Below, piece after piece: positions 26,401 to 35,594 of a stretch of 64,000 nucleotides of DNA. The translations under genes and the position numbers were made by a program. The DNA comes from Mucilaginibacter defluvii (lineage in GTDB: Bacteria; Bacteroidota; Bacteroidia; Sphingobacteriales; Sphingobacteriaceae), in contig NZ_BAABJI010000001.1 of NCBI RefSeq assembly GCF_039543225.1, forward strand, positions 957,193-1,021,192. The letters are read 5' to 3'. The notes under the pieces were generated by a model. The model did not search any database. It saw nothing but the letters and a program-made list of their open reading frames with translations, and was not told where the DNA came from. Each line of letters begins with the position of its first letter. Position 1 is the first letter of the stretch.

Positions 26401-27495
26401 ATGTCGCTACTCCATCAAATTGCCCTTACAAACCTTAAAAACATAGGTGCTACGCTTTCAAAAACCATAGTTGCCTACTTTGGCGATGCCGAAAAGGTGT
26501 TTGCCGGTAACGAAAAAAGGTTGATGAAGGTGCCCGGCATCGGCGAGAAAACGGTAGCCGGCTTAAATTTTGCCGAAGCCCTGCGCAAGGCTGAAGCGGA
26601 AGCGAAGTTTGTGGAGAAGCATAATATTGATGTGCTTTTATATACCGATCCGCGCTACCCGAAACGGTTGAAAAATTGTCCGGACGCGCCTTTGCTGCTT
26701 TATAGCAGGGGCAAGGCCAACCTTAATACCCAACACGTAATCAGCATAGTAGGAACGCGCAACGCTACCGATTACGGTAAGCTGCTTTGTAAACAATTGA
26801 TAGAAGAGTTGCAGCAGTACAATGTGCTGATAGTAAGCGGGCTTGCCTTGGGTATTGACGTAGCGGCGCATAAGGAGTGCCTGCGTTTAAATGTGCCAAC
26901 CATAGGCGTGTTAGGGCACGGACACGACCGGCTATACCCCAGCCAGAACAAACAGGTGGCCGAAAAGATGCTTGAGCAGGGCGGCATACTAACCGAATAT
27001 CCATCAGGCACCCGGCCCGACAGGGAGAAATTCCCGGCGCGTAACCGCATAGTGGCCGGTATGGCCGATGCTACCATTGTGGTTGAAGCCAGCATAAAAG
27101 GCGGCGCGCTGATTACCGCGGAAATTGCCAACTCCTATAACCGCGATGTGTATGCCTTTCCCGGCAGGTTGGGTGACGAGTTTTCAGAAGGATGTAACTT
27201 TTTGATACGTAACAATAAGGCAGGATTAATTACCTGTATGGCTGATGTGGCTTACAGCCTGGGTTGGGAGAAGAACGACAGCGTTAAACCGAAAGAGCAA
27301 TTGGCTTTACCTATCGATTTGCCCGATGATGAGCGACTGATTTTAAATATTTTGCGGGAATATAAAACGCTCGCCATTGATGAACTGACCATAAAAACCG
27401 GCATGCCCATGAGCCAGCTGGCCATGGCTTTGCTGAATATGGAGATGCAGGGCTTTATTACCTCGCTGCCCGGTAAAGTTTACCGTTTAGGTTGA
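26401..27495 (+). CDS. dprA: DNA-processing protein DprA
   Basis: Loads RecA on incoming single-stranded DNA during natural transformation. The 364-residue protein has an N-terminal HhH-like region (LMKVPGIGEKTVAGL), the DprA Rossmann-like core with ISIVGTRNATDYGK, VSGLALGIDVAAHKE, and GGALITAEIANSYNRDVYAFPG, and a C-terminal winged-helix (DLPDDERLILNILREYKTLAIDELTIKTG). It diverges from blaI; the operator cluster lies in the shared 137-nt gap. Confidence 0.94.
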   Translation: MSLLHQIALTNLKNIGATLSKTIVAYFGDAEKVFAGNEKRLMKVPGIGEKTVAGLNFAEALRKAEAEAKFVEKHNIDVLLYTDPRYPKRLKNCPDAPLLLYSRGKANLNTQHVISIVGTRNATDYGKLLCKQLIEELQQYNVLIVSGLALGIDVAAHKECLRLNVPTIGVLGHGHDRLYPSQNKQVAEKMLEQGGILTEYPSGTRPDREKFPARNRIVAGMADATIVVEASIKGGALITAEIANSYNRDVYAFPGRLGDEFSEGCNFLIRNNKAGLITCMADVAYSLGWEKNDSVKPKEQLALPIDLPDDERLILNILREYKTLAIDELTIKTGMPMSQLAMALLNMEMQGFITSLPGKVYRLG

Positions 27496-27966
27496 TCAGG
27501 GCGCATCGTAAAATAGCAGTTTGCCTGCATCTTCGGTAACTTCGGCCCAACTTTCAATATCCAGTTCAATTAATGCGATTCCTGAAGTATCCATTTGCTG
27601 CGGCGAGCCGGTGAGGTAGTACAGTATTTCGCTGATGCCGGGGTTATGTCCAACCAAAGCAACAAAATTGGCGCCGTCAGTAAACCTGCTAACTACTTCA
27701 AGCAGTGTTTTAGGTGTGGCATCGTAAATATCTTTATTGGTCTGCGGCTGATGGATAGATAAATGTTCCGTAAAAATATGGGCTGTCCCCATGGTACGTA
27801 ACGCCGGGCTCGATATCAATAACTGCGGTTTTATGCCTTTGGCCATAACCCGCTCAGCCATCGTAGTGGCTTCGCGAATGCCTTTTGGGGTAAGCGGGCG
27901 TTCAAAATCAATATATCCACCCTCGTGGGTAGCTTGCGCGTGGCGTATTAGCAGCAGTTTTTTCAT
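27496..27966 (-). CDS. SixA-type histidine phosphatase
   Basis: A 156-residue member of the RHG/phosphoglycerate mutase-like superfamily with the catalytic motif LLIRHAQA at the N terminus, ISSPALRTMGTA, and VGHNPGISEIL carrying the second histidine. Size and motif spacing match SixA, a phospho-histidine phosphatase of signalling proteins. It converges with dprA, its stop directly adjoining the dprA stop. The actual substrate is not known. Confidence 0.83.
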   Translation of the reverse strand: MKKLLLIRHAQATHEGGYIDFERPLTPKGIREATTMAERVMAKGIKPQLLISSPALRTMGTAHIFTEHLSIHQPQTNKDIYDATPKTLLEVVSRFTDGANFVALVGHNPGISEILYYLTGSPQQMDTSGIALIELDIESWAEVTEDAGKLLFYDAP

Positions 27967-28045
27967 ATTTTAAATCAAGATGATTTAATTTCAACTGACG
28001 GCGCAAAGTTTTGTTTTTTAAAAATTGGTGGGCAGAATTAGCGGT

Positions 28046-29011
28046 TTATTTATCGGCGAAATCAACAATAGGCGCTTCGGGCATATCGTTCATGCATTTA
28101 AAATGCCCCAGTGGGCATTTGGGCAAGCCAAATTTTGAGCAGGGGCGACAGGAGAGTTCAATCCCGGCCACCAGCGTTTCATCAACCTGGTAGGGTTGTA
28201 CGCCCAACAATTCCGGCACGGTTCCGCCCCAGATGGAGGCTATCGGTTTGTTAAAAGCCTCGGCAATATGGGTAAGGCCGGTATCAAAACCGATAATACT
28301 TTTAGCTTGCGACACCAGGAAAACCGATTCATCAAGCGTAGTTTTGCCACATAAGTTGATGACACGGCTGCCGACATCAGCGCTTATCTCATCCCCATTG
28401 GCGGCTACATCATTACCACCCAATAGTACGATGGGCAGGTTAATTTGCTTACAAATATTGGTGATTTTGTAATTCGGCATCCGCTTGGTAAAGTGCGTTG
28501 CCCCGATTATAAAGGCCACAAAGCCGTCTTGGTGCGATGCAGGCAGTAAATTCGTTAAGCTGTATTGTCCGTTTATGTAGTAGTTGATAGGCTCCCCATC
28601 GTTTACTACGCCTAAAAATGTCACGGTTTCAAGGTAGCGGTCAACCAAATGCGTGTGCGGCACTAAGTCCAATTTGAATTTTAGGCTAAGCCATTTACGT
28701 AAACGCTGCTTTTTGTAGGTAGATGCCGGTATGCCGGTACGTAGTTTAATAATGGCGGTGCGCAGGTTGTTGTGCAAATCAATAATATGATCGTACTTTT
28801 CGGCTTTTATCTCACGGATGGTTTCGCTCAGCGTATCTTTTAACAACAGTAGCTTATCCAGGTAAGGGTTATTGTTGTAGATGTATTTGAATGCCGGCTT
28901 GGTTAAAAAATGGATCTCGGCATTTGGCAATTGCTTTTTGAGGCAGCGTACAACAGGAGTGGTATAAATAATATCGCCCATCGAGCTAAAGCGGATCACC
29001 AGTATCTTCAT
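28046..29011 (-). CDS. Family 9 glycosyltransferase (heptosyltransferase-like)
   Basis: ADP-heptose:LPS heptosyltransferase family. The N terminus KILVIRFSSMGDIIYTTPVVRCL is the canonical start. FIIGATHFTKRMP, the GFDTGLTHIAEAFNKPIASIWGGTVPE block, and a four-cysteine tail segment (SCRPCSKFGLPKCPLGHFKCM) follow. It is last gene of the heptose cluster, 2 nt after rfaE2, so it most likely adds heptose to the inner LPS core. Confidence 0.87.
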   Translation of the reverse strand: MKILVIRFSSMGDIIYTTPVVRCLKKQLPNAEIHFLTKPAFKYIYNNNPYLDKLLLLKDTLSETIREIKAEKYDHIIDLHNNLRTAIIKLRTGIPASTYKKQRLRKWLSLKFKLDLVPHTHLVDRYLETVTFLGVVNDGEPINYYINGQYSLTNLLPASHQDGFVAFIIGATHFTKRMPNYKITNICKQINLPIVLLGGNDVAANGDEISADVGSRVINLCGKTTLDESVFLVSQAKSIIGFDTGLTHIAEAFNKPIASIWGGTVPELLGVQPYQVDETLVAGIELSCRPCSKFGLPKCPLGHFKCMNDMPEAPIVDFADK

Positions 29012-29013
29012 AC

Positions 29014-29526
29014 TTAACCGGCCTTGTTTTGATCTTTTATCCGGTTAATAATAGATGTTGATGAATAGCCTTCAACAAAAGTAATGGTTTTTACCTCGCC
29101 GCCATTGGCTATCACTTCCTTAGCGCCTACAATATTTTCAACCGAGTAATCAGCGCCTTTTATCAGTATATCAGGCAGTAAAGTACTGATCAGATCAAGT
29201 GGTGTATCCTCCCCGAAAATGATAATGGCATCTATAAAAAACATAGCGGCGAGCAAAGCCGCACGACTGTTTTGATCGTTAATAGGGCGGCTTTCGCCTT
29301 TTATGCGCTTTACGGAGCTGTCACTGTTCAGGCCCAGTATCAGTTTATCGCCCGCCTCGGCGGCTTTAGCCAGGTAGGTAATGTGGCCGATGTGCAGCAA
29401 ATCGAACACGCCATTAGTAAAAACTACCTTTTTGCCTTCGGCCTGCCAGCCCGAAACTAATTGTTTAGCGGTATCAATATCGCGGCATATTTTGTTTACC
29501 AGTGTTTTTTCCAGATCAATGCGCAT
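29014..29526 (-). CDS. rfaE2: D-glycero-beta-D-manno-heptose 1-phosphate adenylyltransferase
   Basis: Cytidylyltransferase-fold enzyme making ADP-heptose. KKVVFTNGVFDLLHIGHITYL has the nucleotide-binding H-x-G-H, and INDQNSRAALLAAMFFIDA and the closing YSSTSIINRI (S-S-T motif) are typical of the RfaE domain II (HldC-like). In E. coli this domain is fused to the kinase in HldE; here the two are separate genes. Confidence 0.92.
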   Translation of the reverse strand: MRIDLEKTLVNKICRDIDTAKQLVSGWQAEGKKVVFTNGVFDLLHIGHITYLAKAAEAGDKLILGLNSDSSVKRIKGESRPINDQNSRAALLAAMFFIDAIIIFGEDTPLDLISTLLPDILIKGADYSVENIVGAKEVIANGGEVKTITFVEGYSSTSIINRIKDQNKAG

Positions 29527-29538
29527 AGATGAATATCG

Positions 29539-30093
29539 TTAAAAAGCGTTGTCAATGGCCTTGCAAATAATGTGGCCTATCAATATATGCATTTCCTGAA
29601 TACGGGCGGTAACTTCTGATGGCACGATGATATTCAAATCACACGCACCATTCATTTTACCACCATCGCGACCGGAGAGTCCCAATGTTCTCAGTCCTTT
29701 TTGCCTGGCTATAGCGAAGGCCTGCAAAATGCTTTCGCTGTTACCGCTGGTTGATATACCAATAAAAATATCTCCGGGCTGACCGAGGCCTTCCAACTGG
29801 CGGGCAAAAACACGGTCGTACCCATAATCGTTACCGATGGCCGTAAGTGCCGATGTATCAACTGTTAAAGCTATGCCGGGTAGCGAAATGCGCTCCTTTA
29901 CATAACGGCCGGTTAATTCCGCCGCGATGTGCTGGGCATCCCCGGCGCTGCCGCCGTTGCCGGCAAGTATTACTTTTTTGCCATCTTTTAAAACAGAAAG
30001 TACGGTTTCGCAGGCCGCGTTAATATCATTTTGTAACGTATCTATAACCTTTTGCAAGGTTTGCTGATGCTCTAATAGTTCTTCAATCACCAT
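29539..30093 (-). CDS. gmhA: SIS-domain phosphoheptose isomerase
   Basis: Interconverts sedoheptulose 7-phosphate and D-glycero-D-manno-heptose 7-phosphate, the first step of heptose nucleotide synthesis. The SIS core reads VILAGNGGSAGDAQHIAAELTGRYV, followed by FIGISTSGNSESILQAFAIA and a final HILIGHIICKAID helix carrying the family histidine. The stop lies 12 nt before rfaE2 and the start 2 nt after rfaE1. Confidence 0.9.
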   Translation of the reverse strand: MVIEELLEHQQTLQKVIDTLQNDINAACETVLSVLKDGKKVILAGNGGSAGDAQHIAAELTGRYVKERISLPGIALTVDTSALTAIGNDYGYDRVFARQLEGLGQPGDIFIGISTSGNSESILQAFAIARQKGLRTLGLSGRDGGKMNGACDLNIIVPSEVTARIQEMHILIGHIICKAIDNAF

Positions 30094-30095
30094 AA

Positions 30096-31079
30096 TTATT
30101 GGCGTGTAGCAATGTGTTCCTTAATCTGTTCAACTGTAGTGGTTGCACTTCCAATTTCTTTTATAACGATGGCCGCGGCATGGTTACCCAGTTCACAAGC
30201 CTCTTCAATATCAAATCCGGATGCCATAAAATAGGCGATGGCAGCCAATACGGTGTCGCCCGCGCCGGTAACGTCAAATACCGACGTTGCCTTTACCGGC
30301 AGCAATTTATGGGTTAATTCGCTTAATATCACCATACCTTCTTCGGATAAAGTAACTACCAGGTATTCGGCTTCTGTTTGCGTAAATATGGTTTTGGCAG
30401 CCAGCTTAACCTCATCGAGCGTGTTTACACGAGCAGCACGCGCGGCCTCGCCAAGCTCCTTACGGTTTGGTTTTATCATGTATGCGCCGCGGTATTTGGT
30501 ATAATCCAATCCTTTCGGATCAATAATTACCTTTTTACCTGCCGCATTGGCCAGCGCTATTATACGTTGCGTTAATTCAGGCGAAAACAAACCTTTGCTG
30601 TAATCGCTCAGTATTACTATATCCGCTTCGGCAATAAGTGGCTCAAGCTTGGTAATGACCTGATTTTCCAAATCGCCGGTTAGATGATTGGTAACTTCCC
30701 TGTCAATACGCAGTAACTGGTGGCTCCCGGCCAAAACGCGGGTTTTCACCGTTGTTGTGCGATCCGGATCTATAACCAGCGCGTCTGTTTGTACACCATC
30801 AGCCTCAAGTATTTGGGTGAGTTGCTCCCCATAAATATCATTGCCGATAATACCGCAAACCATAACACCAGCGCCCAGCGAAATCAGGTTTTGTACCACG
30901 TTGCCCGCCCCGCCCAATGTGGTGCTCTCGTTTTTTAAGTTTACGATAGGCACCGGCGCCTCCGGCGAGAGGCGGGTAGCGCCGCCGGTTATATAATGGT
31001 CAACCATCAGGTCGCCTACTACCAGTATATTGGGTTTACTGCCTGTTTGCTGCAGTTGTGTTATTTTATCGATTAGCAT
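30096..31079 (-). CDS. rfaE1: D-glycero-beta-D-manno-heptose-7-phosphate kinase
   Basis: PfkB/ribokinase-fold kinase forming heptose 1,7-bisphosphate. NILVVGDLMVDHYITGGATRLSPEAPVPIV is the HldE domain I signature, IIDPKGLDYTKYRGAYMIKPN is the nucleotide region, and TSVFDVTGAGDTVLAAIAY has the catalytic Asp in GAGD. At 327 residues it is the kinase alone. It begins the heptose cluster, 19 nt after polX. Confidence 0.92.
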   Translation of the reverse strand: MLIDKITQLQQTGSKPNILVVGDLMVDHYITGGATRLSPEAPVPIVNLKNESTTLGGAGNVVQNLISLGAGVMVCGIIGNDIYGEQLTQILEADGVQTDALVIDPDRTTTVKTRVLAGSHQLLRIDREVTNHLTGDLENQVITKLEPLIAEADIVILSDYSKGLFSPELTQRIIALANAAGKKVIIDPKGLDYTKYRGAYMIKPNRKELGEAARAARVNTLDEVKLAAKTIFTQTEAEYLVVTLSEEGMVILSELTHKLLPVKATSVFDVTGAGDTVLAAIAYFMASGFDIEEACELGNHAAAIVIKEIGSATTTVEQIKEHIATRQ

Positions 31080-31098
31080 TTGTGTTTCTTAAATAGCA

Positions 31099-32772
31099 TT
31101 AACCACGTTTTTGTTTAAAAAACTCCTGTATCTGCTGTAACGATAAAGCATTTAAACATCTTTCTTTAAATAAACCGCCTTTACGTGCCGCATAAACGCC
31201 GAACTGCATATCGTTGTGGCCTTCTTTACGGTGCGCATCCGGGTTAATGGATAGCCAAACGCCTTTATCCAGCGCGTATTGTTGCCAGCGCCAATCAAGG
31301 TCAAGCCGCAGCGGGTTGGCATTTATCTCGATCACCACCTTATTAGCCGCGCAGGCATCTATCACTTTTTTATGATCTATCTGGTAACCGTTACGGCTAA
31401 GCAGCAACCTGCCGGTAGGGTGCCCCAGTATGGAGGTGTACGGGTTTTCAATTGCTTTGATTAGGCGGGTTGTAGCCTTATCAATATCCATTTTCAGGTT
31501 GGCGTGTATTGATGCTACTATGAAATCAAACTTTTGCAAAATCTCTTCCGGGTAATCCAGTGATCCATCGCTTAAAATGTCCGACTCGATACCTTTAAAT
31601 ATATAAAAACCATCGATTTTTTTATTCAGATGGTCTACTTCCTCATGCTGCTGCAGCACCCGTTCAATGCTCAGGCCTTTGGCATATACCGCGGTACGAC
31701 TATGATCGCACATGCCCAGGTATTCCAGTTTCAACTCATCACGGCAGTATAAAGCCATTTCCTCAATGGTATGCACACCGTCGCTCCAGGTGCTATGGTT
31801 ATGCAGCGATCCGTTCAGGTCGGCGAAGGTGATCAGCTTAGGCAGGTTATTGTGGGCGGCTTTTTCTATGTAAGTATCGCCTTCGCGCAGTTCAGGCTGA
31901 ATCCATTCCAGGCCAGCTTTTTTGTAGATCATCTCCTCGCTTACAGGCTGCAGCAACGGCTCCGGCAAACGGCGGAGTACCGCCTCTACATGTTCGTCGC
32001 TCCCGGTATTTAAAAACAGCGTTTTATAATATTCGTCTTTGCTAACGCAAACTATATCAACCAGTAGGCCGTTTTCCAGCTCGCCGGTTACGTGGTTGTC
32101 TATTACTTTTATTGAGGTTAACAGGTTTGATTGCTCCAGCGTGGTAAGCGCAACATGTGCATCATTGGTGCCGATAACGATATTCAGTTCGGTGATGATC
32201 TCGCTGTATCGCCTGAACTCGCCGGCTATATGTTTAAGCGCTTCCGGAAAGATAGCTTTGATTTGATCAAAAAATTCCAAGGCTTCCTGCTCCACCTGTG
32301 CGTACAGGAATTTGCCGTTGCTGGCCATGCGGAACTCAATCGCCTTAATAATTTCGGCCTGGGTTTTAGCACCGAAGCCTTTCAGCTCAATCAGGCGGTT
32401 CTCGTTACAGGCATACAGCAGTTCGCCGGTGTTTTCAATGCCCATTTTGCGCCAGATTACACCCACTTTTTTAGGGCCGATGCCTTTGATGCCCATCATC
32501 TCCATTACCCCCTCCGGCGTTTTTTCAATAAGCGCCTGCAGCTCTTTAATAGTGCCGGTTTGCAGCAGTTCGGTGATTTTACCGGCGGTACTTTTGCCGA
32601 TGCCGTCAACATTTTCCAGTTCGGCCGGTGTTTTATCAGCTACCTTAAAAGGCAGCTTGTCAACCTTAAAGGATGCATTGGCTATGGTGCGTATTTTGAA
32701 ACTGTTTTCCTCGTGCAGCTCCATCAGTTGCGATAGCAGGCGCAGGGTACGGGCAATAGGTTTGTTTTCCAT
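31099..32772 (-). CDS. polX: PolX-family protein: HhH, degenerate polymerase X palm and PHP domain
   Basis: Family X DNA polymerase/3'-5' exonuclease. The ATG at 32772 gives 557 residues. HhH motifs occur near residues 52-66, 92-106 and 130-142. The palm motif, usually G-S-x-R-R...G-D-I-D, reads AGEFRRYSEIITELNIVIG, so the two metal-binding aspartates are Glu195 and Asn197, while the third (LLVDIV, Asp239) stays. The C-terminal PHP domain keeps its metal ligands: LHNHS (324, 326), CDHS, GIESDI, SIH, GHPTGR, PDAH. I infer a nuclease with little or no polymerase activity. Confidence 0.85.
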   Translation of the reverse strand: MENKPIARTLRLLSQLMELHEENSFKIRTIANASFKVDKLPFKVADKTPAELENVDGIGKSTAGKITELLQTGTIKELQALIEKTPEGVMEMMGIKGIGPKKVGVIWRKMGIENTGELLYACNENRLIELKGFGAKTQAEIIKAIEFRMASNGKFLYAQVEQEALEFFDQIKAIFPEALKHIAGEFRRYSEIITELNIVIGTNDAHVALTTLEQSNLLTSIKVIDNHVTGELENGLLVDIVCVSKDEYYKTLFLNTGSDEHVEAVLRRLPEPLLQPVSEEMIYKKAGLEWIQPELREGDTYIEKAAHNNLPKLITFADLNGSLHNHSTWSDGVHTIEEMALYCRDELKLEYLGMCDHSRTAVYAKGLSIERVLQQHEEVDHLNKKIDGFYIFKGIESDILSDGSLDYPEEILQKFDFIVASIHANLKMDIDKATTRLIKAIENPYTSILGHPTGRLLLSRNGYQIDHKKVIDACAANKVVIEINANPLRLDLDWRWQQYALDKGVWLSINPDAHRKEGHNDMQFGVYAARKGGLFKERCLNALSLQQIQEFFKQKRG

Positions 32773-32799
32773 GCAGAAATTTCGGCTGTAAAAATACAA

Positions 32800-32824
32800 A
32801 AGCCGCCCTGTAACAAGGCGGCTT
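32800..32824 (-). terminator. Terminator of sppA
   Basis: AAGCCGCC / GGCGGCTT stem (32800-32807 with 32817-32824). On the minus strand it is followed by TTGTATTTTT. It lies in the gap before polX. Confidence 0.7.
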
Positions 32825-32844
32825 CTTATAAAATTGTTTGCTAT

Positions 32845-34635
32845 TTATTTTATAACCACGTTAAACGGCAGGCGGGCCTGCGGAACACGCATAATACTCT
32901 TTACCTGTTTAATTTGCTCGTAGTAGCGGTAGTCATCCCCAAGTTCTGACATCAGCAACCTGGTTTTTATTTGTGCACTGAACGTAGCACCCAGGCTTTT
33001 GAAAGGGCTGTCCTGCTCAGGGTATTCAACTACCTTATAATTTTTGACGTCGGCTTTTTTGGCTGCGGCCTTCACGGCATCTTCAATATTGCCCAAGCGG
33101 TCAACCAAACCAATTTTTAAGGCTTGCTTACCCGTCCATACACGGCCCTGGCCAATGCTGTCAATATAACGTTGCGATTTTTTACGGCCTTTAGCCACTA
33201 CGCCGGTAAATACATCATAACCATGGTTAACCTGGTTTTGCAAAATGGCGCGCTCGGCAGGAGTAAGCGGGCGCGAAATATCACCCAGATCGGCGTATTT
33301 GCTGGTTTTAACATTGTCAAAAGTTACACCCAGTTTATCGTTAAAGAATTTTTGCATGTTAGGCAGCACTGCGAATATGCCTATTGAACCGGTAATGGTG
33401 TTCGGCTCCGCGAAAATGGAATCGGCCGCGCATGAAATATAGTAACCGCCCGAAGCGGCCACATCGCCCATTGATACCATAATTGGTTTTACCTTTTTGG
33501 TAAGGGCTACTTCACGCCAGATAACATCCGATGCCAGTGAGCTGCCGCCCGGTGAGTTTACACGTAATACAACTGCTTTCACTTTATCGTCCTCACGTGC
33601 TTCGCGTAATGCTTTTGATAGTCTGTCAGATCCAATGGTGTTATCATTGCCGTCGCCGCCGGTTATTTCGCCCGAGGCATAGATCATGGCGATGCGGTTG
33701 CGTGATGAACCTGAGTTTTCTTCTTCCTTATCAGCGCCACCATTGGTAGGGGCACTATCGTATTCAGTAATATTAACCGCGTTTAAATCATCTTTCAGAT
33801 CGGTTTTGGTGCGTTTCTTCAGTTCAGCCAAAACTTCGTCCTTATATTTCAGGCCATCAACCAGTTTCAGGCGCAAGGCATCTTCAGGGTAACGCACCGT
33901 CATGTTATCTGCATAATTAAACAGCGAGTCGCGGTTGATTTTTCTGCTTTTGCTGATGCCGTCGAGAAAATGCCCGAACATGGAGTTAAGGTATGATGTT
34001 ACCTGCAAGCGGTTAGCATCGCTCATTTTGGTTAGTAAAAATGGCTCAACAGCGCTTTTGTAGGTACCAACTTTAATCACCTGTGCTTCTATGCCCAGTT
34101 TATCAAGCGCGCCTTTTAAAAAGGTAACTTCTGAATTAAAACCGCTTAACTCAAAAAAACCTTGCGGATTAAGGTAAACTTTATCGGCAACGGATGCCAG
34201 GTAGTAAAATGATTGCGTGTAAACTTCGCCGTAGGCGATGATGAACTTACCGGACTTTTTAAAGTCGATCAGGGCATTGCGTATCTCCTCGGTAGTTGCC
34301 TGGCCCGATGCAAGGTAACTCTCGTTAAGATAGATGCCTTTTATATTTTCATCTGTCTTAGCCTTTTTAATATTAGCCAGTATATCGTTAAGGCCCAGGT
34401 TTTTTTCCTCAAAGCCTAAAAATTCAAGTTCGGCAAGCGGGTTATAGGGCGTTCGTTCGTTTATGGGCTTCCTGAATTCGAGTGTAAGAATGGAGTTGGC
34501 TTCGACCGTGGTTGATTTTTCGGAAGCTGACGACAGCACGCCGGCAAAAATAAATACCGATAGCACACCTAATATTATAGTAGCAGCAAAAATACCAACC
34601 ACCGTAGCGAGTACAAATTTGAAGAATTGTTTCAT
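32845..34635 (-). CDS. sppA: Signal peptide peptidase SppA, long (67K) type
   Basis: Membrane serine protease that degrades released signal peptides. One N-terminal membrane helix (FVLATVVGIFAATIILGVLSVFIF) anchors two S49 repeats. The first holds the lysine region VIKVGTYKSAVEPFLL and the second the nucleophile region VSMGDVAASGGYYISCAADSIFAEPNTITGSIGIF. The 596-residue length fits the E. coli-type, self-compartmentalised enzyme. A promoter-like TAAGTTTG lies 27 nt upstream. Confidence 0.93.
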   Translation of the reverse strand: MKQFFKFVLATVVGIFAATIILGVLSVFIFAGVLSSASEKSTTVEANSILTLEFRKPINERTPYNPLAELEFLGFEEKNLGLNDILANIKKAKTDENIKGIYLNESYLASGQATTEEIRNALIDFKKSGKFIIAYGEVYTQSFYYLASVADKVYLNPQGFFELSGFNSEVTFLKGALDKLGIEAQVIKVGTYKSAVEPFLLTKMSDANRLQVTSYLNSMFGHFLDGISKSRKINRDSLFNYADNMTVRYPEDALRLKLVDGLKYKDEVLAELKKRTKTDLKDDLNAVNITEYDSAPTNGGADKEEENSGSSRNRIAMIYASGEITGGDGNDNTIGSDRLSKALREAREDDKVKAVVLRVNSPGGSSLASDVIWREVALTKKVKPIMVSMGDVAASGGYYISCAADSIFAEPNTITGSIGIFAVLPNMQKFFNDKLGVTFDNVKTSKYADLGDISRPLTPAERAILQNQVNHGYDVFTGVVAKGRKKSQRYIDSIGQGRVWTGKQALKIGLVDRLGNIEDAVKAAAKKADVKNYKVVEYPEQDSPFKSLGATFSAQIKTRLLMSELGDDYRYYEQIKQVKSIMRVPQARLPFNVVIK

Positions 34636-34662
34636 TAAATACGCTTAATCTTTTTATCTATG

Positions 34663-34670
34663 CAAACTTA
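34663..34670 (-). promoter_or_regulatory. Likely sppA promoter minus-7 box
   Basis: The minus strand reads TAAGTTTG, a perfect TAnnTTTG, 27 nt before the sppA ATG. Confidence 0.5.
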
Positions 34671-34720
34671 ATAATTCGGTGCATATAACAGTAAGAGCTA
34701 CCGGGTTATAATTTGTTACA

Positions 34721-35200
34721 ATGGCAGAGGTATTTTTATTGTTGGGGAGTAACCTTGGCGACCGCCAATCACTTTTGGCGAGGGCCATCGGGTTTGTAGC
34801 ACAGCAGACGGGTACTGTAATAGCTGAATCGGCCGTTTATGAAACACAATCATGGGGCAAAACAGACGAGCCGGATTATCTGAACCAGGTAATTCAACTA
34901 CGAACTGAACTTGAACCCGAAGCTCTGCTGGATATTTTGCTGGAAATAGAACAGCAAATGGGGCGGGAGCGGCGGGAGCGCTGGGGCGCGCGGGTTATTG
35001 ATATAGATATTTTGTTTTATGATGACCGTGTTATCAATACTCTGCAACTGCAAATTCCGCATCCGCGATTACACGAAAGGCGCTTCACCCTTGAGCCACT
35101 TGCCGAAATTGTGCCATACTTAAAACATCCGGTTTTAAAAAAGGATAATTTGCAGTTACTAAATGAGCTGCAGGATAACTTGATTGTTAAAAAATTATAG
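34721..35200 (+). CDS. folK: 2-amino-4-hydroxy-6-hydroxymethyldihydropteridine diphosphokinase
   Basis: Pyrophosphorylates the pterin precursor of folate. The 159-residue protein shows LLLGSNLGDRQSLL at the start, YETQSWGKTDEPDYLNQV, and the family signature GARVIDIDILFYDDRVI followed by PHPRLHERRFTLEPLAEI. It diverges from sppA and is followed by an Hpt gene that probably has its own promoter. Confidence 0.94.
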   Translation: MAEVFLLLGSNLGDRQSLLARAIGFVAQQTGTVIAESAVYETQSWGKTDEPDYLNQVIQLRTELEPEALLDILLEIEQQMGRERRERWGARVIDIDILFYDDRVINTLQLQIPHPRLHERRFTLEPLAEIVPYLKHPVLKKDNLQLLNELQDNLIVKKL

Positions 35201-35205
35201 CTTTG
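35198..35205 (+). promoter_or_regulatory. Likely promoter minus-7 box of the Hpt gene
   Basis: TAGCTTTG overlaps the folK stop codon and lies 20 nt before the Hpt ATG. Confidence 0.5.
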
Positions 35206-35225
35206 TAAATTATAATTCCAATTGT

Positions 35226-35594
35226 ATGCCAGTTAACCAGGACCTTGACCTTTCTTTTCTGTACGAAATTGCCGACGGCAGTGATGAGTTTATTGTAGAA
35301 TCTATCGGTATGTTTTTACAGCAAACGCCTGATTTGCTGCAAAACATCAGTGTTGCCATATCAGCGGCTGATTGGCCGAACGCGGCAAGCGCCGCCCATA
35401 AACTAAAGCCCAACCTTGGTTTTTTTGGAATGCTTAACAGCCAGGCTTTATTGCAGGATATTGAACTGCAATGCAAAACAGGCTCGCCTGATGCTGCCGA
35501 TGTAGTGCAAAAGTTTAAAATCGTTAATGATAACTTAACGGTTAACCTTGCCGAACTTGAAAGGGTAAAACAGGAAAAAGAAGCCGGGCTGTAA
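35226..35594 (+). CDS. Stand-alone Hpt (histidine phosphotransfer) protein
   Basis: A 122-residue protein with the Hpt helix SAAHKLKPNLGFFGM; His58 is the expected phospho-acceptor. Such proteins relay phosphate between a hybrid kinase and a response regulator. The ATG at 35226 is chosen over an earlier in-frame TTG (35184) that would overlap folK. No kinase or regulator gene is adjacent, so the partners are unknown. Confidence 0.82.
   Translation: MPVNQDLDLSFLYEIADGSDEFIVESIGMFLQQTPDLLQNISVAISAADWPNAASAAHKLKPNLGFFGMLNSQALLQDIELQCKTGSPDAADVVQKFKIVNDNLTVNLAELERVKQEKEAGL

Noticed and set aside
27496..27966. SixA-type gene as the missing GmhB phosphatase of the heptose pathway
   Set aside because: It has RHG and VGHN motifs of the histidine-phosphatase fold, whereas GmhB is a HAD enzyme.
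32131..32736. 201-codon plus-strand frame over polX
   Set aside because: Antisense to conserved HhH and palm motifs; no family features.
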